DNA of 64,000 bases from Rhineura floridana (GCF_030035675.1 NC_084500.1:12521100-12585099), one strand, 5' to 3'; positions 42,885 to 54,537 are shown, counted from the first letter of the stretch. Notes: generated by a model from the letters alone, not told the origin. A program made the numbers and translations.

Positions 42885-45772
42885 CTAGTAGCCATTGATA
42901 GCCCTGTCCTCCATGAATTTGTCTAATCTTCTTTTAAAGCCGTCCAAGCTGGTGGCCATTATTGCATCTTGTGGGAGCAAATTCCATAGTTTAACTATGC
43001 GCTGAGTAAAGAAGTACTTCCTTTTGTCTGTCCTGAATCTTCCAACATTCAGCTTCTTTGAATGTCCACGAGTTCTAGTATTATGAGAGAGGGAGAAGAA
43101 CTTTTCTCTATCCACTTTCTCAATGCCATGCATAATTTTATACACTTCTATCATGTCTCCTCTGACCCGCCTTTTCTCTAAACTAAAAAGCCCCAAATGC
43201 TGCAACCTTTCCTCGTAAGGGAGTCGCTCCATCCCCTTGATCATTCTGGTTGCCCTCTTCTGAACCTTTTCCAACTCTATCATATCCTTTTTGAGATGAG
43301 GCGACCAGAACTGTACACAGTATTCCAAATGTGGCCGCACAATAGATTTATACAACGGCATTATGATATCGGCTGTTTTATTTTCAATACCTTTCCTAAT
43401 TATCGCTAGCATGGAATTTGCCTTTTTCACAGCTGCCGCACACTGGGTTGACATTTTCATCGTGCTGTCCACTACAACCCCGAGGTCTCTCTCCTGGTCG
43501 GTCGCTGCCAGTTCAGACCCCATAAGCGTATATGTGAAATTAAGATTTTTTGCTCCAATATGCATAATTTTACACTTGTTTATATTGAATTGCATTTGCC
43601 ATTTTTCCGCCCATTCACTCAGTTTGGAGAGATCTTTTTGGAGCTCTTCACAATCCCTTTTTGTTTTAACAACCCTGAACAATTTAGTGTCGTCAGCAAA
43701 CTTGGCCACTTCACTGCTCACTCCTAATTCTAGGTCATTAATGAACAAGTTGAAAAGTACAGGTCCCAATACCGATCCTTGAGGGACTCCACTTTCTACA
43801 GCCCTCCACTGGGAGAACTGGCCGTTTATTCCTACTCTCTGCTTTCTGCTTCTTAACCAATTCCTTATCCACAAGAGGACCTCTCCTCTTATTCCATGAC
43901 TGCTAAGCTTCCTCAGAAGTCTTTGGTGAGGTACCTTGTCAAACGCTTTTTGAAAGTCTAAGTACACTATGTCCACTGGATCACCTCTATCTATATGCTT
44001 GTTGACACTCTCAAAGAATTCTAATAGGTTACTGAGGACTTTCCCTTGCAGAAGCCATGCTGGCTCTGCTTCAGCAAGGCTTGTTCTTCTATATGCTTAG
44101 TTAATCTAGCTTTAATCATACTTTCTACCAGTTTTCCAGGGGCAGAAGTTAAGCTAACTGGCCTGTAATTTCCGGGATCCCCTCTGGATCCCTTTTTGAA
44201 GATTGGCGTTACATTTGCCACTTTCCAGTCCTCAGGCACAGAGGAGGAACCGAGGGACAAGTTACATATTTTAGTTAGCAGATCAGCAATTTCACATTTG
44301 AGATCTTTGAGAACTCTCGGGTGGATGCCATCCGGGCCCGGTGATTTGTCAGTTTTTATATTGTCCATTAAACTTAGAACTTCCTCTCTCGTTACCACTA
44401 TTTGTCTCAGTTCCTCAGAATCCCTTCCTGCAAATGTTAGTTCAGGTTCAGGGATCTGCCCTATATCTTCCACTGTGAAGACAGATGCAAAGAATTCATA
44501 TAGCTTCTCTGCAATCTCCTTATTGTTCTTTAGTACGCCTTTGACTCCCTTATCATCCAAGGGTCCAATCGCCTCCCTAGATTTTCTCCTGCTTTGAATG
44601 TATTTATAGAATTTTTTGTTGTTGGTTTTTATGTTCTTAGCAATGTGCTCCTCAAATTCTTTTTTAGCATCCCTTATTGTCTTCTTGCATTTCTTTTGCC
44701 AGAGTTTGTGTTCTTTTTTATTTTCTTCATTCGGACAAGACTTCCATTTTCTGAAGGAAGACTTTTTGCCTCTAAGAGCTTCCTTGACTTTGCTCGTTAA
44801 CCATGCTGGCATCTTCTTGGCCCTGGCGGTACCTTTTCTGATCTGCGGTATGCACTCCAGTTGAACTTCTAATATAGTGTTTTTAAACAACTTCCAAGCA
44901 TTTTCGAGTGATGTGACCCTCTGGACTTTGTTTTTCAGCTTTCTTTTGACCAATCCCCTCATTTTTGTGAAGTTTCCTCTTTTGAAGTCAAATGTGACCG
45001 TGTTGGATTTTCGTGGCAATTGGCCAGTTACATGTATGTTTAATTTAATAGCACTGTGGTCAGTGCTCCCAATCGGTTCAACAACACTTACATCTCGCAC
45101 CAGGTCCCGGTCCCCACTGAGGATTAAGTCCAGGGTTGCCCTCCCTCTGGTTGGTTCCATGACCAACTGGTCTAGGGAATAGTCATTTAGAATATCTAGA
45201 AACTTTGCTTCTTTGTCATGACTGGAACACATATGCGGCCAGTCTATGTCCGGGTAGTTGAAGTCACCCATTACTACCACATTCCCTAGTTTGGATGCTT
45301 CCTCAATTTCATATCTCATCTCAAGGTCTCCCTGAGCATTTTGATCAGGGGGACGATAGATCGTTCCCAGTATTAAGTCCCTCCTGGGGCATGGTATCAC
45401 CACCCACAACGATTCTGTGGAGGAGTCTGCCTCTTTGGGGGTTTCGAGCTTGCTGGATTCAATGCCTTCTTTCACGTATAGAGCGACTCCGCCACCAATA
45501 CGTCCTTCCCTGTCCTTCCGATATAGTTTATATCCAGGGATAACCGTATCCCACTGGTTTTCTCCATTCCACCAGGTCTCCGTTATGCTCACTATATCAA
45601 TGCTCTCCTCTAAGACCAAGCACTCCAGTTCTCCCATCTTGGTTCGCAGGCTCCTACCATTAGCGTACAGGCACTTGTAAGCAGTGTCTCTCTTCAAGTG
45701 TCTTTGGCACTTGTGGTTTGGCCTGTGGTAATTTTGCTCTTCTGAATTTATATCCTGTGCCCCTGCTCTCAC
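42885..45772 (-). pseudogene. CR1 ORF2 (APE endonuclease and reverse transcriptase), one frameshift
   Basis: The first frame (45772-44021, 583 residues) carries the endonuclease motifs SITETW, VVMGDFNYPDIDW and GSTDHSAI, then the start of the RT with PDGIHPRVLK and VANVTPIFKKG...GNYRPVSL. The second frame (43976-42885, 363 residues) continues with [35 protein letters not shown] and the catalytic KFADDTKLF, ending in RAINGY before the stop. The two are separated by one length change of about one base near 44030, between the GFCKGKSS and DIVYLDF motifs. No other break is evident, so decay is recent. Confidence 0.9.
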
Positions 45773-45891
45773 AATGCCTACTTCTAGGCCTACCCCTTTT
45801 AAAATTTCATCATTTCTTTGGTTTTTATCCCAGGGGGGAGGTTTATTCCGAACCGGACCTTTCTCAGCTCCTGTCGGGTTTCCCCCCTCAG

Positions 45892-46794
45892 TCAGTTTAA
45901 AAGCTGCTCTGCTACCTTTTTAATTTTAAGTGCCAGCAGTCTGGTTCCATTCTGGTTCAAGTGGAGCCCGTCCCTTTTGTACAGGCCCGGCTTGTCCCAA
46001 AATGTTCCCCAGTGCCTAACAAATCTAAACCCTTCCACCTGACACCATCGTCTCATCCACACATTGAGACTGCAAAGCTGGGCCTGTCTGGCTGGTCCCG
46101 CGCGTGGAACCGCTAGCATTTCAGAGAAAGCCACCTTGGAGGTCCTGGCTTTCAGCATCCTACCTAGCAACCTAAATTTTGCTTCCAGGACCTCACGGCT
46201 GCATTTCCCCATGTCGTTGGTGCCAACGTGCACCACGACCACTGACTCCTCCCCAGCACTGTCTACCAAACTATCTAAACGACGGGCGATATCCGCAACC
46301 TTCACACCAGGCAGGCAAAACACCTTGCGGTCTACACGCCCATCACACACCCCACTGTCTATGTTCCTAATGATCGAATCACCCACTACAAGGATCCCTC
46401 CACCCCCTGGAGATATATCCTCGGCACGAGAGGATAGCTGCTCATCCCCCAAGGAATGGGTCCCTTCTAAGGGATCGTTTCCCTCTTCCTCAGCTGGATG
46501 CTCTCCTTCCCTGAGACCATCGTTCTCCATGATAGCAGGAGAGCTATCATCGCTGGAGTGGGACACAGCTATAACGTCCCTGAAGGCCTCCTCCACACAC
46601 CTCTCTGCCTCTCTCAGCTTTTGCAGGTCTGCCACCTTGGCCTCAAGGAAATGAAGTCGTTCCCGGAGAGCCAGGAGCTCATTGCACCGAGAGCACACCC
46701 ACGACTGCTGTCCAACAGGCAGATAGTCGTACATGCTGCAGGCTGTGCAAAACACTGGAAAGCCCCCACATGCCTGCTGGCTTCTTACCTGCAT
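45892..46794 (-). CDS. CR1 ORF1 protein (zinc-finger, coiled coil, SGNH esterase-like)
   Basis: An intact 300-residue frame. Residues 16-37 hold two CxxC pairs (C16, C19, C34, C37) resembling the zinc-binding motif of CR1 ORF1. A leucine-rich likely coiled coil follows at about 39-75 (LLALRERLHFLEAKVADL). Residues 130-300 look like an SGNH hydrolase: VVGDSIIRN (catalytic Ser in GDS), HVGTNDMG (GxND) and DGLHLNQNG (DxxH). CR1 ORF1 proteins are known to carry such an esterase and to bind nucleic acid in the retrotransposition particle. All the expected catalytic positions are present. ORF2 follows after a 119-bp gap on the same strand. Confidence 0.9.
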   Translation of the reverse strand: MQVRSQQACGGFPVFCTACSMYDYLPVGQQSWVCSRCNELLALRERLHFLEAKVADLQKLREAERCVEEAFRDVIAVSHSSDDSSPAIMENDGLREGEHPAEEEGNDPLEGTHSLGDEQLSSRAEDISPGGGGILVVGDSIIRNIDSGVCDGRVDRKVFCLPGVKVADIARRLDSLVDSAGEESVVVVHVGTNDMGKCSREVLEAKFRLLGRMLKARTSKVAFSEMLAVPRAGPARQAQLCSLNVWMRRWCQVEGFRFVRHWGTFWDKPGLYKRDGLHLNQNGTRLLALKIKKVAEQLLN

Positions 46795-46926
46795 AGTTTT
46801 GTTTGAGGTTTATTACGTCAATAGGTTGGAGACTGTGGTTTAGTTGAGGTCAGGGAACAGAAGGGCAGAGTGGGGGGCCCTGGCCTCCTCGCCCTGCTGC
46901 CGAACTCGCTCTGCTGCTTAACTCGC

Positions 46927-47019
46927 CTTGACGCTTTGTCAGCTGGGGCCTTGACGCTTTGTCAGCTGGGGCCTTGACGCTTTGTCAGCTGGGGCCTTGA
47001 CGCTTCATCAGCTGGGGCT
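46927..47019 (-). repeat. 23-bp tandem repeat in CR1 5' leader, about four copies
   Basis: The plus-strand unit CTTGACGCTTTGTCAGCTGG plus GGC starts at 46927, 46950, 46973 and 46996. Spacing is exactly 23 bp; the fourth copy has CATCA for TGTCA. It lies between the probable 5' end of the CR1 and the ORF1 start, so it is probably part of the element's promoter-bearing leader. Confidence 0.9.
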
Positions 47020-47112
47020 CCCTCTAGCTCGTGGAGCAGGCCAACAAGTTGAAAAGAATCCATTTTAATTGGACAAACAGGCACCAAAGTTACATCCTCA
47101 GAGACTGTATAA

Positions 47113-47310
47113 CAATAATAATAAGTAATTTTTTCCAGAATGACACTCAAAGCGACTTACAAAAAAGAAAAAAATCTCAAAAACATATACAAGATAAAGA
47201 TCACAATACAAAATGAAAAATCAAAACAATATACCAAGCAAAACTCAAAAAAAGCAACACAAGAAATAAAAAAAATCCCCAAACAATATACAATTCAAAT
47301 ACAGTGCACC
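47113..47310 (-). mobile_element. L2-like 3' tail beyond the CR1 5' end
   Basis: AATAATAATAAGTAATTTTT then CACTCAAAGCGACTTACAAA resembles the L2 UTR ending at 41.1 kb (CTCAGAGCGGCTTACAAC), in minus sense. It is followed by A-rich sequence. Confidence 0.5.
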
Positions 47311-49339
47311 GCACACTAAAATAGATGAATGAGCTTCCATACCAGCAGTGACTGCAGATGTATTAGGGTTATTTTTTACTTACCAGATTTTCCATGGTAA
47401 ATGAAAACCTGGATTAAATGTAAAAAAAAAGTATGGACATCACAACACTGCAATAAATAAATAAATTGTGGGGATGTGCGGCACCATTGCCAAAAAAAAC
47501 CCCATCCTGAAGCACCCTAAACCACCACTTTCTTCTTGGCCAGAGCACATCATCAGTATCTGTCCTTCACCAGAGGGTCTGAGGGCAGGCAATAGAAAAT
47601 ACATTATTAAAAACAGCTTAAAACTCCTATGCACATAGGTGGTACATAATGTCCCATGTGCTAAATCATCTCATGTGCTTTGTCATTCCTTCAGCAACAA
47701 AGGGAGATTCCAGTGTGAAACTGCCAAACTGAAATGTTATCAGAAAGTTTGATTCTGTTGATTGAGGCCAAGGTTCTCTCCCACACAACAGGTGTTAAAT
47801 TTAATTTAGCAAAGCTAGTAAGATTGTGTCATTGCCAATTAATGCTGTTGTGAATGATCACTGCGCTCGTCTCCTACACGGTTGAGCCGTACATAGAAAT
47901 GTTACATATTGTAGCTCACTGGATTTTATGCCCCCTGCCCTTTTGGTTCTGCCAAGCCTTCATATATTTGACAAAGAGGGATCTAGTCCTCGAAAGTTTC
48001 TGCAGCAAACCAATCCACTAGTCTTTAATGGGCTGCAAGACTCTTCTTGTGTGTGTTATGGCAGATTGATCCAGCATTCAACTAGTTTCAAGCAAAGCAT
48101 TCAGCTGCAAATCCACCGTTGGCCCCTCTAGAATATCTGAGGGCAATGCAGGCTGCCATCTGCCAAGCGACAGACTCATATTCGTGGCACAACAATAAAT
48201 CTCAGGACCCCAATACCTCAAGGACCGCCTCTCCCCACATGAACCACCCCGGCCCCTGTGTTCCTCTTCTGAGGCCCTTCTTCATGTGCCTCCTCTGAGG
48301 AGGGTGCAGAAAGCGGCAATGCGAGACCAGGCTTCCTCTGCAGTGACTCCCTGCTTGTGTAATGTTCTCCCCAGGGAGGCACACCTGGCCCTATTGCTAT
48401 CAATTTGTAGGCACCAGTCAACAAGCATTTTTATTCCCCCAGGGAAATTTCTCCCTGTTTTTTTAGTGGGGTGAGGCTGACTTGGATCTGCACTTTTGCA
48501 TATATTATTAGTGAGCATTTTGGGTTACTGTCACCCTTGTTTTTTAGCGTTTGCAAGTTGCTCCGAGTTCACCTTTATGGGAAAAAGCTACTAATAAATA
48601 AATACAAAATCACAGAAATAAACAAACCACCGTGGCGAATCACCAAGCACAAGCTTTACGAGAGTACAACATGACTTTATTATGTGAATTACTATTAAAC
48701 ATCTTTAAGAAAAAAACATGTAAGGAAATAAATTCTAAAATAGAAACACACTCAAACGTCACAGAAGTCTCTTTTTTTGTTGTTGTTGGTTTGTTTCTTT
48801 TGTTAAAAAAAACTTGTTCTTTTTTAGAGAAAGCAATACAAACATTATTGGAGATTGTATATCGTTTTGTAGGAGAAAGAGCTTAGTTTTGGAACTCTGC
48901 ATGGAGGCCCCTGAAATGCATTTACACTAGATTTGAAAAAATGATACCTTCTCCCCTGTTCTTCTGGGATATGCCCTGGGGGCTCAAGTTGGTCCATATG
49001 TCTGAATGGGATCGGCCCAGCTGCATGAATACAAAACATCTGTTTTGGGGCCTGTCCACAAACACTTTCCAAACTTAGCAATGACTTTTCATCTACCTGG
49101 CCTTGCGGGCAGGCTGTTATAAAAGGGACAGCAAGGAATTCTGTCTCTCACATCGGCGAGATTCCTAGCAGGATGAAGCAGCTTCAGCAAGGCTTAAAGG
49201 CCAGTGATGTTGCTACCTGAAGAACCAAGAGATCCAGGTTCAAATCAGTTCTGTTGGACATTGAAAAAGAAATGTGCTTTTATCTGTACGGGAGCTTCTC
49301 TCGGTAACAACAGCTCCTCTCCTTCTAAGGAACTCCTAG
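47311..49339. other. Gene-free stretch, nothing recognised
   Basis: AT-rich spacer between the LINE cluster and a CR1 fragment. No gene or clear repeat seen. Confidence 0.55.
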
Positions 49340-49440
49340 GAAATATGAGAAAGTCAAGAGTCCTGCTGGATCAGGCCAATGGCCCATCTAGTCCAACCTC
49401 CTGCTCTCAACAGTGGCCAACCAGATGGGAAGCTTGGCAC
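49340..49440 (-). mobile_element. CR1 3'-end fragment (about 100 bp)
   Basis: Contains TCCTGCTGGATCAGGCCAAT and GGCCCATCTAGTCCAACC, the terminal block of the CR1 subfamily at 42.68 kb, in minus sense. Confidence 0.8.
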
Positions 49441-49689
49441 AACTCCCTTACCGCCGTCGCCACACCAATCTGGGAAACCACTTAAGGGGACCTCTCTGCT
49501 AGCTGCAAAGGAGGATTTGGCTATGCTTACCCCTGCCCCCACTCCACCCGCGGACCGGTCCACTGCCCACCTTCTTCCTCTCACTTACAGAAGTATGCAG
49601 GCCTCGGATTTGCCTCCAGACTGTCAAGAATTTGCAGGAGGATCGGATCCAAGCTTTGACCAGAGACGTGGGTTCGTGCAATCAAGGTT

Positions 49690-49955
49690 GGATTAAAGCG
49701 CTCCGTTATCCAGGCGCAGAAAATCCACTTTAAAAAACGAAAGAGACTTTTTGCAGTTAGGACACTGATGGGGAAATGCACTGAAAAGTGTGGGGTGAAC
49801 GAACGATTAATGGGATTAAAGGTTCTTTCCATTACAGATCCCAACCTTACAGTTACAGAATTACAGGCCTGGAGGGGAGCCAAAGACATCACTCAGACCA
49901 GCCTTCCCCCCCCCCATCCTATAACTATATATTTATGAAAGCAAATCAGGATGAA
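49690..49955 (+). repeat. Unassigned interspersed repeat, family I, with inserted sequence
   Basis: TTGGATTAAAGCGCTCCGTT, AAATGCACTGAAAAGTGTGG and GGTGAACGAACGATTAATGG; then about 120 bp of other sequence; then GCAAATCAGGATGAAGTC. Confidence 0.6.
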
Positions 49956-50419
49956 GTCTCAACAAACAGGTCAGTTGGCGAGGAGATAAGAGACAAAGCG
50001 GTATTCAACTAATGCACCCCATCAGCAGAAGGATTTGTTTGTACAGTAGGATCCCCTCCCACCCCGCACATGACCTGCACCCTCCCCAAATTGGCTCTGG
50101 AGAGTTGGGGGAACCCCTAGAACAGAGTTAGGGGCAGAACGTTCAATTGCACAAGCAAAAATCCTTGCGCTGACAGAACGTTCACGGAGTGCTACACGGA
50201 ACTACAACCCAAATACTGTGGATGTACCCTTGAAGGCTGCAGTACTGAAACAGCCAGGAGGGGTCTCTGAGTAATTCCTTTTCCAGCCTCTAAACATCTG
50301 TGTGGATTCCTTCGGTTTTCAGGGACTCATGCAAGCTGAACAAATGTACCCAGATTCCCATTTGTTTGCTGAAATGACCAATTAATCACAGCAAGGGGCA
50401 TCCGGCATTTACTTTAAAA

Positions 50420-51041
50420 CAGGGGTGAGGCTTGCTTTTAATCTGAGGGCCGCATTCCCTCCTGGGCAACTTTCCTGGGCTTGCATGCAAATAGCGGGTG
50501 AAGCCATGAGCGCAAATGTTGCCTTTGTACAGTAATAATAATAATAATAATAATAAAATTTAATTTTTGTGTCGCCTATCTGGCCGAAGCCACTCTAGGC
50601 GACGTACAAACTAAAATTCAGTAAAATACAATACAATGTAGATAAAATACAATGAAGTCATTAATCACAGCAGCATGAGATCAGTTAGGGCAATCAATAG
50701 ATAATAAGTATCCCAAAAAAGTTAGCCCTCCCCGGAAATCCTAAAGGCCTGTCCAAAGAGCCAAGTTTTTAAGGCCCGGCGGAATGTATCCAGGGAAGGG
50801 GCATGGCGAAGATCGAATGGGAGGGAGTTCCTACACACATTTACACCCCCCTCTCCTCCGCCCAGGGCAAGCAAGACGCATCGCCAGAGTTCGAGGACAC
50901 ATTCCAGCCAGGAAAATACAAGTCAAAGAGGGTGGAAAGCAAGGCTAGGGAGGGGGGTGGCCCAGGGACAGTCCCAAAGGGCCAGACCGAGAGGATTTAA
51001 GGGCTGCATGCAGCCCCCAGGCCTGAGGTCCCTCACTCGTT
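50420..51041. mobile_element. Family D hAT-like MITE split by an L2 fragment
   Basis: The left part (50420-50530) starts CAGGGGTGAGGCTTGCTTTT. The right part (50830-51041) ends GCCTGAGGTCCCTCACTCG. Flanks CTTTAAAA and TTTTGAAA match at six of eight positions, consistent with a decayed 8-bp duplication. The L2 piece at 50530-50830 separates the halves. Confidence 0.65.
50530..50830 (-). mobile_element. L2 3' fragment inserted in a hAT-like MITE
   Basis: Starts with an (AAT)n run (50532-50557), then minus-sense L2 UTR (TGTCGCCTATCTGGCCGAAG) and the end of the ORF (CAAGTTTTTAAGGCCCGGCG). It splits the family D element at 50420-51041. Confidence 0.75.
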
Positions 51042-51439
51042 TTGAAAGGTAAAAAATAAAGCAAAACAAGGGAGGATGAAAAGCCAAGGAAGTGACAGTG
51101 GCAGAAGGAACAGCTCAAAACGTGGCTCCTCAAGGGACTGCGGGTGGAGCTGAGGAAGGCCGGATGGAGCCGCAAAGCTGGCAATGAAGCAAGAGCTGGA
51201 GGAACAGGCTGGAAGAGGTTAGTGAGGATCAGCAACCAGAAGCCCACAGGCCGGATCCCCGCTCCTGCCTGAGACGCATCACCTGCCTCTAATAGCCAAC
51301 CCAGAGTCAAAAAGGGCATCTGTAGGGAGTTACGGCCATGAGACTTTGCGTCAGCCCATTTTGGGGTCGCAGTATATGGGACCCTGGCCCACCCTACCCC
51401 TCCATTCCACTTGCAAATAGCCATCCTGCAAAACTAGGA

Positions 51440-51640
51440 TCACAGGAACCTGCTTTACACCAAGTCGGACCATTGGTCCATCTAGCTCAGAGTTGTCAAC
51501 ACTGACTGGCAGCGGCTCTTTCGGGTGTCAGGCAGGGAGTCTTTCTTTCCCAGCCCTACCTGGAGATGCCGGGCTTGAACTTGGGACCTTCTGCATGCAA
51601 AGCAGAAGCTCTGCCACTGAGCTACGGCCCTCCCCAAGGA
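51440..51640 (-). mobile_element. tRNA-derived SINE, nearly full length
   Basis: ACAGGAACCTGCTTTACACC, ATTGGTCCATCTAGCTCAGA, GGGCTTGAACTTGGGACCTT and GCCACTGAGCTACGGCCCTC. Confidence 0.88.
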
Positions 51641-53117
51641 GTTGCCAGCTAGAATGTTAAAGGCACAGAAAGTCTGATGGGGGGGAAACTGCAGCAACCC
51701 TACACCACCAACTGCGGCTACAACTTATTTTGTTTTCCTCTCCCTTAGTCATTTCCCTCAAAGCAGGAGGGCCTATTTCCTCATTTCTCAGGGTGGGCTG
51801 CCCGCATCCGTTTCTGAAGCACTGAATGCTAGAGGAGTAAAGATACAGCACGCATTGCATCCTGAGGAAGGACAGTTGCCCTTGGCAGGCCCTCATCCCC
51901 TTCACAATTCCCACAAAGCTGCCCCTTCTCTACTAAGCGCCTTTCCATAACCACGCTGCTATTGCAGCTAGTGCCCATGGGGACTGGTAGGGCGGAAGAC
52001 AGGGCACCCAAACAGCAGGTGCAGCCAGAGCCAATCACGGGCAGAGCCAGTTAATTCCAGTTTTGTCTGTGTCCTCCTCTCTGGTAAGTTCTAGCAGGGA
52101 TGACGCCGACATGAAGGAGGAGGCTGACAGGACTTTGCCACCTCTTAGTCCAATTCTTCGTTACAGCAGGCAGGTGGGGGCTGGCTAAGGGCAGACTGAG
52201 GTTGGTGGGGCACTGCTCCATCCGCCCTAAAGGGGCAGCCTCTGCTGCCGTGCTATCGCTCTGCAGGCCTAAGGCAGCGGGGTTTAATCCTGGGCTTCTC
52301 TTTGCACCTCTTGGGGAAAAGAATCATGGAAAGTTTAAAAAGTTAAGGCAGCCAAGCGGCCACGAAACACTGGAATGTTCAAAGCAGCAGAACCTATTCC
52401 AGAACTTGAGTCCCTTCCAAGCATTCAGAGAAAGAGAGAGAGAGAACAGCTATACATGGGACAGGAGGAACAGCCAGTTGGTTATTCAGCTAGGAACTAA
52501 GAGAGGGGGAGGAGGTTTGAAGGCTTTTCTACTTCTCTGGCTGTTTATTTCCAATGGCCACCCTCCAGCTTTCTCCTTGGCAACTAGTAGACACTCACTC
52601 TCAACCAGGGCGGTGGGTGAGGGAGGGGTGGCTGGTGGGTCCTATCCGGAGGATCTGTGTGTCTCTGCCTCCCCCTTATTGACCCCTCCAAAAAAGGGAG
52701 GAGTTACTGTCTGGCGGCCTCTCGTGTTTGGGTTTGTTTTTCTTTTAAGCGGTATCGTCCCCTCCAACACACACATGTAATTCTCCAAAATGGCCTGGAA
52801 ACTTGGATCTCGTACAAAACAGCCCTGCTGAGTCCAAGAGGCTGAAGTTTTTGTCACAGGCACACTGACGTCACTTTGGCCGACCTGGCGAAGAGACAAA
52901 CCTTCATTCAGGGTTTTTTGGTTTCTTCCCAACTCCCCGCCGCTTGCTAAAGCCTTGTTGAGCTCTCGCCATGTGTGATTAAAAGCAACGGACTCCCCAA
53001 AGGAGCTCTGCTCCTGATAACACTTTTGAGAGCCACTTTTTTTTTTAAAGAGCCAGGTCTTAAAGATCTGTATTGTCAATGTCACTTTTGAATGGCACAG
53101 GCCAGATGCAGAGTCAG
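51641..53117. other. Gene-free stretch, nothing recognised
   Basis: A 192-codon plus-strand frame at 52202-52780 has biased but unremarkable composition and no motif. It is judged chance. Confidence 0.55.
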
Positions 53118-53380
53118 ACCATGGAACTGGTCCATTAGGGCAACTTCAGCCTGCCCTCAGGGAGCCCCCACCAGCCTGCCTTCCTACTTACATCCAATCC
53201 ACAGGGTGGTACTGCCTGTCATCTTCCTCCTTCTCTGACTCAGGGTTGCCTTTGTACATCAGCAGGGAGGGGGAGGGGGGACAAATCCAGAACTAGTTGG
53301 CTGTTCCTGCCATTGGCTCTGGCGCCACCTACTGTTGGGCTCCCTGACATCCGCCCCGCCAGCCCCAATGGACACCACTA
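53118..53380 (+). repeat. Unassigned interspersed repeat, family E
   Basis: CATGGAACTGGTCCATTAGG, then GCCATTGGCTCTGGCGCCAC and CTACTGTTGGGCTCCCTGAC, ending CAATGGACACCACTAT. Colinear with the 16.3-kb copy. Confidence 0.65.
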
Positions 53381-54537
53381 TATCAGAGGATCCAAAGGCA
53401 GCCCCCTTTTGTCCCTGCAGGACCCTACGGTGAAGGGTCCCTTCGCTCATGGTTTTATCATACAATACTGAGGTAATATTTGAAAGCCCGGCCCAATGCG
53501 GGCAGGACCAGTTGCAGGCTTCCTTCCTGCTCAATTATCACCAGGGTCCAAGCTTTCAAACATTACCTCAGCGACAAGTGACAAGGCCACGGGGCAGGGT
53601 TCTCGCACCAATCACATAAAGGGGACCTTATTCACAGACACACCAAGGGATAGAATATAATCCGTTACACCAATATTCCTATTTTCCATTTTTCAGCAAT
53701 ACAAGGAACACATAGTTGGAACAGGGACCACACTGGAGCAATAAAGAGAAAGCAGTTTCTAGTTGGGAGGGCACTGATTTAGAGTCCACTTAAAAACAAA
53801 AATAATAATCGAAGGCCGTCGCAGGGGATTAATCCATCATGAGGCGTTTCTGGTTGCAGTAGAAATTGGCAGAAACTCTTGTATTCTGGATGAGAAGTTC
53901 ATAATATCCTGACTATGGACAATCAGATATTTTGATTTGAGCTTATTTTCTATTAGCAGCAAGAATTATATAATGATAATAATCAACATTACAACAGAAC
54001 TTTTGAGGCCATCCTGTACCTGGAGAAAGGTCATCCATTAGTTAAAGAGATAACAGCACTATGCCGGAAACCACTTTTGAAAGGCAATGTCACTCCCCTC
54101 CCTTCCATTCATCCATCTGAACAGCAAGGTGTAAGAAAGAAAGAGAAAGGTCCACGACCCATCCTTAAAAATCTGGAAATTCATTCTCCCGCTGAAAATA
54201 TTTTGACGTAGAAAACAAAAATTCAGGCCAGCACTTAAATTTTTATCGCTCTTTCTTTCCTCTTTTTGGGCTGGATTCTTCAGATTGGAGATGGAACCCC
54301 TACACACACACCTGTAATTGTTTTCAAACCCCCTGATAAGAAAAGACCACGTGCCTGGCATTATGAAATGCTTAGACTTTAGGGAGCATTCCAACCACTT
54401 CAGGGCAGGGCCGAAGCACGTACCCATTCTTCTTCTCAGCCATCTTCAAATTCTGACCCTTATTTGTCTTTTTTGGGGGGGGGAAATTGCCAGCTCAGGA
54501 TCTAGAAGAAAAAGGAGAGTGGGTGTCAGTGCTTAGA
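53381..54537. other. Gene-free stretch, nothing recognised
   Basis: May include the distal CUEDC1 3' UTR, but no polyadenylation signal could be chosen with confidence. Confidence 0.45.

Larger units (their letters stand above)
42676..47035 (-). mobile_element. CR1 LINE, nearly full length
   Basis: A minus-strand CR1 of about 4.4 kb. In element order it has a 5' leader with a 23-bp tandem repeat, ORF1 (46794-45892), ORF2 (from 45772, one frameshift near 44030) and a short 3' UTR. It ends in the repeat TTCTTATG typical of CR1 3' ends. Its long open frames mean it is young next to the other CR1 pieces here. The 5' boundary is approximate, because the sequence past 47035 is not recognisable as CR1. 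Confidence 0.92.

Noticed and set aside
44196-45900. Several plus-strand open frames of 60-139 codons
   Set aside because: Antisense shadows of CR1 ORF2; no independent evidence.
46064-46654. 196-codon plus-strand open frame
   Set aside because: Antisense shadow of CR1 ORF1.
46927-47019. Possible CRISPR-like or satellite array
   Set aside because: Units are directly adjacent with no spacers and lie in a CR1 leader in a vertebrate genome.
50945-51424. 159-codon minus-strand open frame
   Set aside because: Overlaps the end of a family D MITE and unassigned sequence; no protein features.
52202-52780. 192-codon plus-strand open frame
   Set aside because: No recognisable domain, no flanking splice signals, composition typical of chance in moderately GC-rich spacer.
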